From Bacteroidaceae bacterium (lineage in GTDB: Bacteria > Bacteroidota > Bacteroidia > Bacteroidales > Bacteroidaceae): a DNA stretch of 64,000 bases. Each line of letters starts with the position of its first letter. The first letter of the stretch is position 1. Shown here piece after piece: positions 36,689 through 45,279 of this stretch. The translations under genes and the position numbers were made by a program. Under the pieces are notes generated by a model. That model was not told where the DNA came from. It saw only the letters and a list, made by a program, of their open reading frames with translations, and did not search any database. The DNA lies in contig JAFUGG010000045.1 in the NCBI GenBank assembly GCA_017469525.1, forward strand, positions 1-64,000, given 5' to 3'.

Positions 36689-39178
36689 ATGATAGACCTG
36701 AACAGAGTTGCCATCATCGCAGGCGAGCACAGTGTGACTTACAGTGAGTTGCTTAGGCGTGTGGCGCAGTTTGCACGCAAGACGCCGAAGGGCAAGCAGA
36801 CGAAGACCGTCATCTTCAGCGAGAACCGCGAGGGCTGGGTGTATGCTTTCTTCTCCGTCTGGCAGAACGAAGGCGTTGCCGTTCCTGTGGATGCTTCGAG
36901 TACGGCGAGCGACGTGGCCTATATCCTCCGCGACTGTCAGCCCGATGCCGTTTGGGTGTCGAAGGAAAGGGAGACGGTATTGAGAGAAGCTATGAAGGAG
37001 GCAAACGTCGAGACAAATGTTTTTGTGATAGACGACTACGAAAGCCTTTCCCTGAAGGATGAGCCTGCCAGTTCCATCCTTCCCTGGGCTGCCCTCAGCG
37101 AGCCTGACAACGACGACACGGCTGTCATCATCTATACATCAGGCACAACAGGTTCGCCGAAGGGTGTCATGCTCAGTTACTCGGCATTGAAGGCTAATGT
37201 ACACAGCGTCTCGTACGATGTGCCTATCTATTCGGAGAAGCGTCGCGCACTGGTGTTGCTGCCTCTGCATCATGTCCTGCCGCTCATGGGTTCGCTCATC
37301 GCACCGCTCTACATGGGTGGCGGCATTGCCATCAGTCCTTCGCTTTCTGGTTCCGACATCATGGACACGCTACAGCGAGGACAGGTGGGCATCATGATAG
37401 GCGTGCCGCGACTCTGGCAGACGCTCTTCGTGGGCATCAAGAAGAAGATTGACGAGTCGGCCGTGGCCCGTGCGCTCTTCGCTATCTGCAAGGTGCTGGG
37501 GAGCAGGACGCTCAGCCGACTGGTGTTCGGTTCTGTCAGGAAAAAGATGGGCGGACACATCGACTACTGCGTCAGTGGCGGTGCAGCTCTCGACAAGGAG
37601 ATAGGCGAGGGCTTGCGGACGCTTGGCCTCGACGTGCTCGAAGGCTATGGCATGACAGAGACTGCTCCCATCATTGCCTTCACTCGCCCCGGCGACTACA
37701 TCCCTGGCTGCTCCGGACTGCCTCTGCCCGGCGTGGACTGCAAGTTGGTGGACGGCGAGCTTTGCGTGAAAGGTCCCAACCTGATGAAAGGTTACTACAA
37801 CCGTCCTGAGGAGACGGCGGAGGTCATTGATGCCGACGGCTATCTGCACACGGGCGACCTTGCCCAGTTCGATGCGGTGGGACGCGTCACGATTACCGGT
37901 CGCACGAAGGAAATCATCGTGCTGAGCAATGGCAAGAACGTCCAGCCAAGCGAGATAGAGTACAAACTGGAGAAGTACGAGACGCTTGTGAAGGAAGCGG
38001 CCGTCGTGCAGGATGGCGATATGCTGCGAGCCATCATCGTGCCTCAGCCTCTCTGGTCTTCGACATTGACCGATAGCGAGGTGGCAATGCGGTTGAAGCG
38101 AGATGTGCTGGAGCCGTACAACAGAACCGTCTCGGCCTACAAGAAGATAATGAGCGTGCTTGTCTATCGTGGTGAACTGCCCAGGACAAGACTCGAGAAG
38201 CTGCAACGCTACAAGCTTGGTGCCATTCTCAAGGAAGGGCAGGGAGCAAGAACAAAGGAGCATGAGGCTCAGCCCGAACCTGATAGCGAGGAGTATCGTC
38301 TCATCAAGGCCTTCATTGAACAGGAGAAAGGCGTGAAGGTTCATGCTGCCGACCATATTGAGACTGACCTCGCTTTGGACTCGCTTGACAAGATAAGCCT
38401 TCAGGACTTCATCGAGCGCACCTTTGGCACGTCCGTCGGCGTGGACGAGATGCCTGCCTTTGCCAACATCGAGGCGCTTGCCTCACATGTTGCAAAGGAA
38501 AAGACGCGCATGGAGGCAGAAGATGTCGATTGGCATCAGCTTCTGAACGGTCCTGTAGATAATCTGCCCCTGCCCACATCTGGCTTTGCCCACCGCTTCT
38601 GCTCACGTCTCTTCAAAGGTTTCTTCAGCCTCTACAATTCTCTAAAGATAAAGGGACAGAAGAACATTCCCGCGAAGGGAGCCTGCATCCTTGCTCCCAA
38701 TCATCAGAGCTTCGTGGACGGACCGCTGGTGCTTGCCGGATTGCCTTGGAACCAGCTCGGCGAATACTTCTTCTATGCTACGGAGGAACACGTCCGAGGC
38801 GACTACCGACGCAAGATGGCAGCCAAGGCCAACGTGATTGTCATGGAGCGTGCCAACCTGAAGAACTCCATCCTGAAGCTTGCCAAAGTGCTTCGCGAAG
38901 GCCATCGCGTCATCATCTTCCCCGAAGGAGCACGCACTCACGACGGAGGGACGGTGCCCTTCAAGAAGACCTTCGCCATCCTTGCCCACGAACTTGGAGT
39001 GCCTATCGTACCCGTCTGCATCAAGGGAGCTTACGAAGCCTTGCCGCGTGGCAGCCGCTTCATGAGGCCGAAGCACATCGAAGTGACTTACTTGCCACAA
39101 ATAAAGCCCTCGGCAGAACAGACTTACGAAGAACTGACCCGTCAGACTCAAAATGCAATCGAAGAGGTTTTGGCCTAA
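36689..39178 (+). CDS. Acyl-ligase / ACP / acyltransferase fusion (Aas-like)
   Basis: This 829-aa protein has three parts. An AMP-binding synthetase (about 1-510) has the P-loop IYTSGTTGSPKGVML, GYGMTETAP and TGDLAQFD. An acyl carrier domain (about 545-620) carries the phosphopantetheine Ser in LALDSLDK. A PlsC/LPLAT acyltransferase (about 650-829) has NHQSFVDGP (HX4D) and FPEGARTHDG. This order suggests activation of free fatty acids, loading on the built-in ACP and transfer to a lysophospholipid or similar acceptor, so a recycling or membrane-repair role is likely. ATG 36689 is chosen because it lies downstream of the predicted promoter. It overlaps the next gene by 26 bp. Confidence 0.92.
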   Translation: MIDLNRVAIIAGEHSVTYSELLRRVAQFARKTPKGKQTKTVIFSENREGWVYAFFSVWQNEGVAVPVDASSTASDVAYILRDCQPDAVWVSKERETVLREAMKEANVETNVFVIDDYESLSLKDEPASSILPWAALSEPDNDDTAVIIYTSGTTGSPKGVMLSYSALKANVHSVSYDVPIYSEKRRALVLLPLHHVLPLMGSLIAPLYMGGGIAISPSLSGSDIMDTLQRGQVGIMIGVPRLWQTLFVGIKKKIDESAVARALFAICKVLGSRTLSRLVFGSVRKKMGGHIDYCVSGGAALDKEIGEGLRTLGLDVLEGYGMTETAPIIAFTRPGDYIPGCSGLPLPGVDCKLVDGELCVKGPNLMKGYYNRPEETAEVIDADGYLHTGDLAQFDAVGRVTITGRTKEIIVLSNGKNVQPSEIEYKLEKYETLVKEAAVVQDGDMLRAIIVPQPLWSSTLTDSEVAMRLKRDVLEPYNRTVSAYKKIMSVLVYRGELPRTRLEKLQRYKLGAILKEGQGARTKEHEAQPEPDSEEYRLIKAFIEQEKGVKVHAADHIETDLALDSLDKISLQDFIERTFGTSVGVDEMPAFANIEALASHVAKEKTRMEAEDVDWHQLLNGPVDNLPLPTSGFAHRFCSRLFKGFFSLYNSLKIKGQKNIPAKGACILAPNHQSFVDGPLVLAGLPWNQLGEYFFYATEEHVRGDYRRKMAAKANVIVMERANLKNSILKLAKVLREGHRVIIFPEGARTHDGGTVPFKKTFAILAHELGVPIVPVCIKGAYEALPRGSRFMRPKHIEVTYLPQIKPSAEQTYEELTRQTQNAIEEVLA

Positions 39179-39785
39179 AAAGGCTGAGCAGGGTAACACC
39201 TGGACACACCTTGGCGGAGCAGTCTTTGCCTTGAGCAGTATCTGGCTTGTCTGGCTGGCGGCAGATGTCAGTTGGCAGATGGCATTCGGGGTGGCTTGCT
39301 TCATCTTCGGTATGACCTTCATGTTCCTGAGCAGCACCGTCTATCATTGGGTGAGCAACGAGCGTGCGAAGGCTATCCTCCGCAAGTTCGACCATATCAG
39401 CATCTACGTCATGATTGCCTGCAGCTACACGCCTGTCCTTGTCGGCGTAATGGGAGGTTGGCTTGGCTGGACGGTGTTTGCCTTCCAGTGGATGATAGTG
39501 ATAGCAGGAGCCATCTATAAGATAGTTGCCCTTGGCCGCTATCCTCGGCTCTCGCTTGCCATTTACTTGATTATGGGATGGAGCATCGTCCTCATTGCCG
39601 AACCGGTGATAAAGGCATTGACGCCCGTCACATTGTGGCTTCTCCTTGCCGAAGGCATCGCCTATACCGCAGGCACATACTTCTTTGCCCACGACGAGCG
39701 TCCGCACTACCATGCCATCTGGCACGTCTTTGTCCTGCTTGGCGCCCTCGCTCACTGGGGAGCAGTCCTGTCGCTGCTTATATAA
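39153..39785 (+). CDS. Hemolysin III family (PAQR-type) membrane protein
   Basis: This 210-aa protein has seven predicted membrane helices. Family motifs are present: SSTVYHW early, then FDHISIYVMIACSYTP, and HAIWHVFVLLGALAHW near the end; the conserved Ser, Asp and His residues form the metal site of PAQR proteins. It is translationally coupled to the acyl-ligase fusion (26-bp overlap), suggesting a joint membrane-lipid role. This is inference. Confidence 0.92.
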   Translation: MQSKRFWPKKAEQGNTWTHLGGAVFALSSIWLVWLAADVSWQMAFGVACFIFGMTFMFLSSTVYHWVSNERAKAILRKFDHISIYVMIACSYTPVLVGVMGGWLGWTVFAFQWMIVIAGAIYKIVALGRYPRLSLAIYLIMGWSIVLIAEPVIKALTPVTLWLLLAEGIAYTAGTYFFAHDERPHYHAIWHVFVLLGALAHWGAVLSLLI

Positions 39786-39790
39786 ATAAT

Positions 39791-39847
39791 TGGGAACGTG
39801 GACGTCCCGTCCGCCAGCAAGAAGCGGACGGGACGTCCGCGTTCCCA
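39791..39847. terminator. Long GC-rich hairpin between convergent genes
   Basis: Arms 39791-39814 and 39824-39847 form a 24-bp stem with one G-T pair and a 9-nt loop (cagcaagaa). It probably ends transcription of hlyIII and rubrerythrin from both sides, although there is no T run. Confidence 0.65.
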
Positions 39848-39848
39848 G

Positions 39849-40391
39849 TTAATAGTTCTCTGCCTTGATCTGGAAGTAGCTCTGCGGGTGGTCGCAGACG
39901 GGACAAACTTCTGGTGCCTTCTTGCCGATGACGATGTGTCCGCAGTTAGCGCATTGCCAGATGACGTCGCCGTCGCGAGAGAAGACGATGGCGTCCTCGA
40001 TGTTCTTCAAGAGCTTGCGATAACGCTCCTCGTGGTGCTTCTCGATGGCGCCGACCTGTTCGAACTTCTCGGCTATCTCGTCGAATCCTTCCTCGCGAGC
40101 CTCTTTTGCCATGCGAGCATACATGTCCGTCCATTCGAAGTTCTCGCCGCCTGCTGCATCGGCCAGGTTGGTCTTCGTGTCGCTCACCTTGCCGCCGTTC
40201 AGCAGCTTGTACCACATCTTGGCGTGCTCCTTCTCGTTGGCAGCCGTCTCCTCGAAGATGGCGGCAATCTGCACATAGCCGTCCTTCTTAGCCTTCGAAG
40301 CGAAGTAGCTGTACTTGTTGCGTGCCATGCTCTCTCCTGCAAAAGCCTCCTTGAGGTTCTGCTCCGTCTTTGTTCCTTTCAGGTCTTTCAT
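39849..40391 (-). CDS. rbr: Rubrerythrin
   Basis: This 180-aa protein has a ferritin-like four-helix diiron domain (about 1-140) with [23 protein letters not shown] and EKHHEERY ligand motifs, and a C-terminal rubredoxin domain (about 145-180) with CANCGH and CPVC. It is a cytosolic NADH-linked peroxidase that protects anaerobes from hydrogen peroxide. Monocistronic; a minus-strand -7 box TATCTTTG is at 40445-40438. Confidence 0.97.
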   Translation of the reverse strand: MKDLKGTKTEQNLKEAFAGESMARNKYSYFASKAKKDGYVQIAAIFEETAANEKEHAKMWYKLLNGGKVSDTKTNLADAAGGENFEWTDMYARMAKEAREEGFDEIAEKFEQVGAIEKHHEERYRKLLKNIEDAIVFSRDGDVIWQCANCGHIVIGKKAPEVCPVCDHPQSYFQIKAENY

Positions 40392-40437
40392 CTCGTTTAA
40401 TGTTTAGAGGTTATTGGTTAATGAAGCTTTCTGAGGG

Positions 40438-40498
40438 CAAAGATACGAAATTCATTGAACATTGAACATTGAACATTGAAAAATTATTTATATCTTTG
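40438..40498. promoter_or_regulatory. Divergent promoters flanking four cattgaa heptads
   Basis: The minus-strand TATCTTTG (40445-40438) faces rubrerythrin. The plus-strand TATCTTTG (40491-40498) faces the UDG-like gene, with its ATG only 6 bp after the box. Four exact cattgaa copies fill 40453-40480, the place where both -33 elements should lie. Confidence 0.6.
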
Positions 40499-40504
40499 TG
40501 CCGT

Positions 40505-41125
40505 ATGAGTTATTTGAACACAGAAAACATAGCCAGAAGCAAGGGCGGGGTGGAATATCACCCCTTGAAGCCTTTCTTGCCGGAAGGGGCGAAGGTGCTG
40601 TTCCTGGGCAGCTTTCCGCCGCAGAGGAAGCGGTGGTGCATCGATTTTTTCTATCCGAATTGGATTAACGACCACTGGCGCATCGAGGGAGAGGTGTTCT
40701 TCGGCGACAGGAATCACTTTGTCAATCAAGAGGAGAAGTGTTTCAAGCTGGACGAGATAGTGCGTCACCTGGAGTCACGAGGCATTGCCTTCTTCGACAC
40801 GGCGACGGCTGTGCGGCGGCTCAAGGACAATGCTTCCGACAAGTTCCTCGAGGTGGTGGAGCCGACAGACATTGCCGCCCTTGTCAGCCAGCTGCCTCAT
40901 CTCCGAGCGATAGTCACTACTGGCGAGAAGGCCACACAGACCATCTGCGCCTCGCTTGGCATAGAGGAAGTGCCGAAAGTCGGTGCCTCAGTGGCACTCC
41001 CCCAAAGGGGGAGCGGGGAGGGGACTCTACTTTGGCGCCTCCCTTCATCGTCGCGTGCCTATCCGCTCTCCTTTGAGAAGAAGGTGGAGGCATACAGGAA
41101 GATGTTCGACGCCGTGCTTCGCTGA
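40505..41125 (+). CDS. Uracil-DNA glycosylase-like protein
   Basis: This 206-aa protein begins with the UDG-superfamily-like segment KVLFLGSFPP and has FFYPNW, FDTATAVRR and VTTGEKA segments; it may act in base excision repair. The start at 40505 is chosen because it follows the -7 box; an upstream in-frame ATG at 40469 precedes that box. Near residues 163-180 a GC-rich palindromic element adds LPQRGSGEGTLLWRLPS just before the expected C-terminal PSSSRA motif. I am confident of the fold, less of the substrate. Confidence 0.75.
   Translation: MSYLNTENIARSKGGVEYHPLKPFLPEGAKVLFLGSFPPQRKRWCIDFFYPNWINDHWRIEGEVFFGDRNHFVNQEEKCFKLDEIVRHLESRGIAFFDTATAVRRLKDNASDKFLEVVEPTDIAALVSQLPHLRAIVTTGEKATQTICASLGIEEVPKVGASVALPQRGSGEGTLLWRLPSSSRAYPLSFEKKVEAYRKMFDAVLR
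40997..41024. repeat. Palindromic element in the UDG-like gene
   Basis: The hairpin ctccccc-aaa-gggggag (40997-41013) is followed by cggggagggg. It is translated in frame as part of the protein. Confidence 0.65.
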
Positions 41126-41148
41126 GCCTCTTTTTACATATTTAATTG

Positions 41149-41216
41149 ATTGCACATACATGTAGATGCAATTGCATCTACATGTACATGCAATTGCATC
41201 TACATGTATGTGCAAT
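41149..41216. repeat. 68-bp near-perfect palindrome made of three 22-bp units
   Basis: Units start at 41151, 41173 and 41195; each ends tgcaat and has an acatgta-type core. The whole segment equals its own reverse complement except at one base pair. It lies between convergent stop codons and lacks a T run. Confidence 0.9.
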
Positions 41217-41263
41217 GAACTTGGCAAGGGGAATCGACTGCTGAGATGGTATGAAAAGGCTGT

Positions 41264-41623
41264 TCAGACGTGCGGAGTCTTGCTTCGTCCTGTGTAATGT
41301 CGTGCGAGGTAATTGTTCAGCAGGGCGAAGAAGGCGAGGCAACAAAGCGTGGTCAGAACGAGGGCGAGGGCGTCGGGCTGTTTCGACATAGCCACGAGCG
41401 ACTGCCAGATGACTGCACCGAAAGCATAGACGAGGCCGCCGATGCCGAGGACGGCGACGGCTGCGACGATGATGACGGCCACGACTTGCTGCCTGCGCTG
41501 ACTCTCGCGCTGTTCGCGGCGGATGCGTTTCAAGGTGGTATAGGCGAAGTTCGACGTCAGGTTCGGTCTCTCTCTCTGCTCGAGGGCTTTGCGAAGGGCA
41601 CGGCTTTCAATCTGTTGTTCCAT
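41264..41623 (-). CDS. Small two-TM protein linked to the ECF sigma factor
   Basis: This 119-aa protein has a charged N-terminal half (about 1-45) and two membrane helices (about 47-70 and 85-107). It overlaps the ECF sigma gene by 17 bp, the position where anti-sigma factors or accessory membrane proteins are found. No zinc-binding anti-sigma motif is visible. Role as an anti-sigma factor is inference. Confidence 0.7.
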   Translation of the reverse strand: MEQQIESRALRKALEQRERPNLTSNFAYTTLKRIRREQRESQRRQQVVAVIIVAAVAVLGIGGLVYAFGAVIWQSLVAMSKQPDALALVLTTLCCLAFFALLNNYLARHYTGRSKTPHV

Positions 41624-42146
41624 GTTTCATGAGTGAATAGAGTTTGCGACGGATGCGGTGCAGACGCGTGGCGATGGTGCCCGGTTGCACGTCGAGGATG
41701 TAGGCGATGTCGGCCAGGGGACGGCTCTCGAAGTAGAAAAGCTCCAGGAGCATCTGTTCGTCTGGTTTGAGAAGGCTGATGGCGTGGCGCAAGTCGTCGA
41801 GGCGGCTCTCGTCGTCCAGTGCTTCGTCCACCTCGGCGTCGCTGACATGAGGAAGGTCGTCGATGCTGAGATACTTGATGCGCTTCTTGCGGAGCCACGA
41901 GACGGCGACCGTGTAGGCGATGCGACAGACCCAGGTGGAGAACGAGGAGCGACCGATGAAGGAGTCGAGACGGCTGTAGGCGCGGACGAATGCGTCCTGC
42001 GTCAGCTCCTCGGCATCCTCGCGGTTCGGCACCAGACGCGACACGATGGCAAACACTTCGCCACCGTATCGCTCCAGGAAATAGCCGTAGTCCTCGGCGT
42101 GGCCGTCAAGGATGCGGGCTATCAATCGCTGCTCGTCCATCAACAT
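41607..42146 (-). CDS. ECF-family RNA polymerase sigma factor
   Basis: This 179-aa protein has region 2 (about 20-90; EELTQDAFVRAYSRLDSF, FSTWVCRIAYTVA) and region 4 (about 115-170; LLKPDEQMLLELFYFE, DIAYILDVQPGTIATRLHRIRRKL). It is the central gene of a three-gene unit with membrane proteins on each side. It probably directs an extracytoplasmic stress regulon. Confidence 0.95.
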   Translation of the reverse strand: MLMDEQRLIARILDGHAEDYGYFLERYGGEVFAIVSRLVPNREDAEELTQDAFVRAYSRLDSFIGRSSFSTWVCRIAYTVAVSWLRKKRIKYLSIDDLPHVSDAEVDEALDDESRLDDLRHAISLLKPDEQMLLELFYFESRPLADIAYILDVQPGTIATRLHRIRRKLYSLMKHGTTD

Positions 42147-42149
42147 TGA

Positions 42150-42245
42150 AAGTTGAAAAATTAAAAAGTTGAAAGGTTAAAAAGTTAAAGAGGAATGGAT
42201 TTCCTCCTTTTTACCTTTTTACTTTTTCGCCTTTTCACTTTTCTT
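42150..42245. repeat. AT-rich heptad-like hairpin upstream of the sigma gene
   Basis: Repeats of gttgaaaa/gttaaaa type (42150-42192) face inverted copies (ctttttacctttttac..., 42205-42245). It fills the gap between the DUF6249-like gene and the sigma factor and may act as an attenuating hairpin. Confidence 0.5.
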
Positions 42246-42648
42246 TTGTTTGTTCAGCCTTGCGCTCGGCACGGTAAGACATGAGCAATCCTATGCCTCC
42301 GCAAATGCAGACACTCGCCACATAGACGATGCCGCCGACATAATCTCTATAGCGAAACATGAAATCTGTGTCTGCACGAAAAGCGTAATCGCCATAGGTC
42401 GCCAGCATGTTGATGCAGAAGCCGAGCAGGAATCCGCAGCCCACGCCAAGCAACAGCCAGCCGATGCGGAGGGCAGTGTACTTGTTGCCGCTGCTGTAGA
42501 GGCTGATGCCTTTGAAATCAACGTTGGTTAGCTCGGCAATTTTACTGATGAGCAACAGCCGCTCGCGCTTGTGGACGAAGAGCTCCACGACTTTGTAGAT
42601 GCAGCCAAACACAATGGCGCAGTTCAGGGGAATCATAATCCATTCCAT
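42235..42648 (-). CDS. Small membrane protein (DUF6249-like) upstream of the ECF sigma gene
   Basis: This 137-aa protein has an N-terminal helix (about 1-20), two further helices (about 62-85 and 105-125) and a basic tail. I recognise the type as an uncharacterised family next to Bacteroidetes ECF sigma genes. Likely co-transcribed with the sigma factor. Confidence 0.7.
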   Translation of the reverse strand: MEWIMIPLNCAIVFGCIYKVVELFVHKRERLLLISKIAELTNVDFKGISLYSSGNKYTALRIGWLLLGVGCGFLLGFCINMLATYGDYAFRADTDFMFRYRDYVGGIVYVASVCICGGIGLLMSYRAERKAEQTKEK

Positions 42649-42812
42649 AGTCTTGATGTTTTAAGTGATATGATGTTTTACTTGTCTCTACTTAGTTAGA
42701 CGCTTCTTTTCGCAAAACATTACATAAAGAAACAAAAAAAGTGAAGAGCGAAGAATAAGCGTTCCCTACAGGGCGGAGGCAAATTATTCACTTTTCACTC
42801 TTCACTTTTCCC

Positions 42813-43148
42813 TTAAAACTCTGGCTCCCACAAGTGGCGTGTCATATCCACATGCCCGTTAGGTTTGAACGTGACGCCTTCTGCTTCCAATAGGATGCGC
42901 TGCCTCTTCCAGCCAGGAGCCGTGCGACCGACGGCGTTGACGACGCGGTGGCAAGGCAACTCGGCTGCCTCCGGAGCATAACGAAGCGTGCGGCCAACCA
43001 TCCTGGCATGGCTCGGCCAGCCTGCCAAGGTAGCAATGAGGCCGTAAGTCATCACGCGGCCCGGCGGAATCTGGCTCACGATGCTCAGCACATCGGCCTG
43101 AAACGTCCGCGCTTCCTCTGCGCTCATCTTATCGAAACAGTCCTTCAT
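42813..43148 (-). CDS. MGMT-family DNA alkyltransferase-like protein
   Basis: This 111-aa protein is only the C-terminal DNA-binding domain of methylguanine methyltransferases. The PCHRV motif with Cys66 is intact, so it may accept alkyl groups, unlike classical ATL proteins where Cys is replaced. VMTYGLIA and RTLRYAP match the helix-turn-helix region. It is downstream of alkD and pif1-like genes, suggesting a repair cluster. AT-rich repeats flank it (42741-42815; 43177-43268). Confidence 0.88.
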   Translation of the reverse strand: MKDCFDKMSAEEARTFQADVLSIVSQIPPGRVMTYGLIATLAGWPSHARMVGRTLRYAPEAAELPCHRVVNAVGRTAPGWKRQRILLEAEGVTFKPNGHVDMTRHLWEPEF

Positions 43149-43269
43149 TATGCTAAACTAAGAATGCTTTCTTACCGCGAATTACACGAATTGCACGAAT
43201 TGACCGCGCTCCTGAGGACATACGAAGCCTGTGTGAATTTGTGAAAATCGTGTAATTCGTGGTTCATAA

Positions 43270-43569
43270 TTACAGGTTCTTCGCTCTCTCGTGCAGTTCC
43301 TGAAATCCTTCGAGCACGTTCCAGATACCGTCTTCCGACAGCACGCCTCGCTTCAAGTCCTGTGGCAAGCGGCCCGCCTCGTCGTCGGCAAAGTCCTGCT
43401 TCCACAGGTTGCTGTCGTAATAGGCGTTGAGTGCGGCGATGTCTTCCTTTGCCTCCTCGAACTTATCAAGCGCAGATGAGAGCCGCTTCAGGGCAGCCGA
43501 AGCACGAACGAAGGCACGCTCCATCTGCCGGATGCGCTGAATTTGTTCTTTGTTGTCGCGAGGTTTCAT
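43270..43569 (-). CDS. DUF4298 family protein
   Basis: This 99-aa protein starts at 43569, where the sequence begins MKPRDNKEQIQRIRQMERAF; the open frame further upstream overlaps the neighbour and is not protein-like. It is mostly helical, with conserved LKRLSSALDKFE and YYDSNLWKQDFADDEAG, which I recognise as DUF4298. Last gene of a four-gene minus-strand operon. Function unknown. Confidence 0.8.
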   Translation of the reverse strand: MKPRDNKEQIQRIRQMERAFVRASAALKRLSSALDKFEEAKEDIAALNAYYDSNLWKQDFADDEAGRLPQDLKRGVLSEDGIWNVLEGFQELHERAKNL

Positions 43570-43585
43570 AGGAGAAGTGTTATGG

Positions 43586-44488
43586 TTAATGTCTTTTGAA
43601 CCGCAGGAGCCCGCCGCCATTCGTCTGCATGATGAGGTCGCCGCGATAGGGTTCGCAGTCCTCAAACTCGTGCGGCACCTGCTTTTGGAAATCGATGATG
43701 TGGTCCAGACGCTTCTTCTTGAGGTTCCAGACATAGAGGATGCTGGGGTGCTTCTCCGTGCCGACACCGACGGGAATGAACATCTGGTTCCCTACGATGC
43801 AAGCCCCCTGGCCGATGTGGTTCGAAGGGAAACGTGCGTCGATGTCCTGGATGCAGTAGTTCTCGATGGCATCTTCGGGACGGAGATGTACGACGGGGCC
43901 GTCGCTGAGCCGTGGCATCGGGAAGACCATCGTGCGCCAGCGGTTGCCTTTGCCCATGTTCTCCACCGTGTTGCCGTAGCCAACGAGGAGCTTACGCTTG
44001 CTGTCTATCATCCATTGCAGCGCGTAGCCGTAGAGCCCGTCCTTGTCGTCGAGGACAATCGTCTGCACCAGTTCCGGCTCTTTCGTCAGGGAGATACGCT
44101 CCACGAAGCAGACATCTTTCAGTCCCTTATAGCGTTGCTTCGAGCATTGCGACACATAGAGAAGCGGCATCTCGTCGTGTTTGTCGAAACGTTCCGTGCC
44201 GAAGAAAGCCACGTTGGCATGGTTCTCTGGCGTATGACTGGCAAGGGGAAACTGCCTGAGCAGCTCAAGGCTGTCGGCATGGAGGCGGTAGATGGTGGCA
44301 AGACCTGTGTTCTGCAAGCTGACGAGCAGGTCGCCGCAGATGGCCATTCCCTGATAGCTCTGGCCTTTCACACCTCGCAGGTCGTCGACTTTCTCCACGG
44401 AGGCATGGGTGAAGTCCAGTGGCTTGCAGGCTGCCAGCAGCAGGAGTGCGAGCAGGAGAGGAAGGTTTTGGAGATGTTTTGTGTTCAT
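43586..44488 (-). CDS. Lipoprotein, probable beta-propeller (BF3164-like)
   Basis: This 300-aa protein starts at 44488, which overlaps alkD by 4 bp (ATGA) and gives a lipobox (LLLALLLLAAC, Cys about 21). The rest is beta-rich with repeating strands typical of a TolB-like propeller, and resembles BF3164-type lipoproteins of Bacteroidales. Function unknown. The longer frame upstream is an overlap artefact of alkD. Confidence 0.75.
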   Translation of the reverse strand: MNTKHLQNLPLLLALLLLAACKPLDFTHASVEKVDDLRGVKGQSYQGMAICGDLLVSLQNTGLATIYRLHADSLELLRQFPLASHTPENHANVAFFGTERFDKHDEMPLLYVSQCSKQRYKGLKDVCFVERISLTKEPELVQTIVLDDKDGLYGYALQWMIDSKRKLLVGYGNTVENMGKGNRWRTMVFPMPRLSDGPVVHLRPEDAIENYCIQDIDARFPSNHIGQGACIVGNQMFIPVGVGTEKHPSILYVWNLKKKRLDHIIDFQKQVPHEFEDCEPYRGDLIMQTNGGGLLRFKRH

Positions 44489-45279
44489 GGTTTTGTGTGT
44501 TTGCCAGTGTTGCCTGTCTGTTTCTGCTGCATCCAGTAGCGTCGCTCGTCGGGCTGCATCTTCTCGATAGCATAGCGAAGTGCGGTGCGGGGCATCTCTG
44601 TGGCGTGAAGCGAAAGGAAGTCCCTGAGCAGATCCATCGAGACGCGTTTGCCCATCTCGCGCAGCATCCAGCCCACCGCCTTGTGCATGAGGTCGTGCGG
44701 ATGCTGGAGGTGCATCTCGGCGTAACGCAGGCACCAGGACGGATCGCCTTGCTGCAACGTCTTCCAAGTGCAGACGATGCTCATGCGTTGCCGCCATAGG
44801 TTGTCCGAAAAGGCGAGGCTGTCGAGGACTTGTAACTTGTAGTCTCTGTCGCCGAGACGTGATGGCAAGAGCAACCAGGCACCCAGAATCTTGGGAGCAG
44901 ACAGGTCGACGAGGTCCCAGTTGTTGGCTCTGTCGGCATATTCGATATACGTTATTAATATATTATCGCGGGCGCGGATGGCATCCTCGTCATTTGTGAG
45001 TCGTCTTGTCGCGAGGCTCTCGAACTTGGCAACAAGGATAAGAAGTCCGCAAAGGCGTACCTCGTGCCAGCGGTTCATCAGCAGTTCGGGCACTTCGTCC
45101 AAGGGAAAGTCCTTCCAAGCGGCTTTGACAATCTCTCTTGTTTGCGGTACTTTCAGGCCGAGGAACTCGTCGCCCTCGCCGTATTCGCCTTTGCCGGTCT
45201 TGAAGAAACGCATCCGGATTTCCCTTTGCTTCTCGTTGCGGAGCGACTCCATATATGCGATAACGTCCTCTGCCTTCAT
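44485..45279 (-). CDS. DNA alkylation repair protein AlkD
   Basis: This 264-aa all-helical HEAT-like repeat glycosylase shows RMRFFKTGKGEYGEGDEFLGL, NNWDLVDLSAPKILG and HDLMHKAVGWMLREMGKR. The NNWDLVD segment is the family's active-site signature. It excises alkylated bases without base flipping. It overlaps the Pif1-like helicase and the lipoprotein gene by 4 bp each, so the three are translationally coupled. Confidence 0.94.
   Translation of the reverse strand: MKAEDVIAYMESLRNEKQREIRMRFFKTGKGEYGEGDEFLGLKVPQTREIVKAAWKDFPLDEVPELLMNRWHEVRLCGLLILVAKFESLATRRLTNDEDAIRARDNILITYIEYADRANNWDLVDLSAPKILGAWLLLPSRLGDRDYKLQVLDSLAFSDNLWRQRMSIVCTWKTLQQGDPSWCLRYAEMHLQHPHDLMHKAVGWMLREMGKRVSMDLLRDFLSLHATEMPRTALRYAIEKMQPDERRYWMQQKQTGNTGKHTKP

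Noticed and set aside
43570..43767. N-terminal extension of the DUF4298 protein
   Set aside because: It lies inside the lipoprotein gene and is rich in Ser/Arg shadow sequence.
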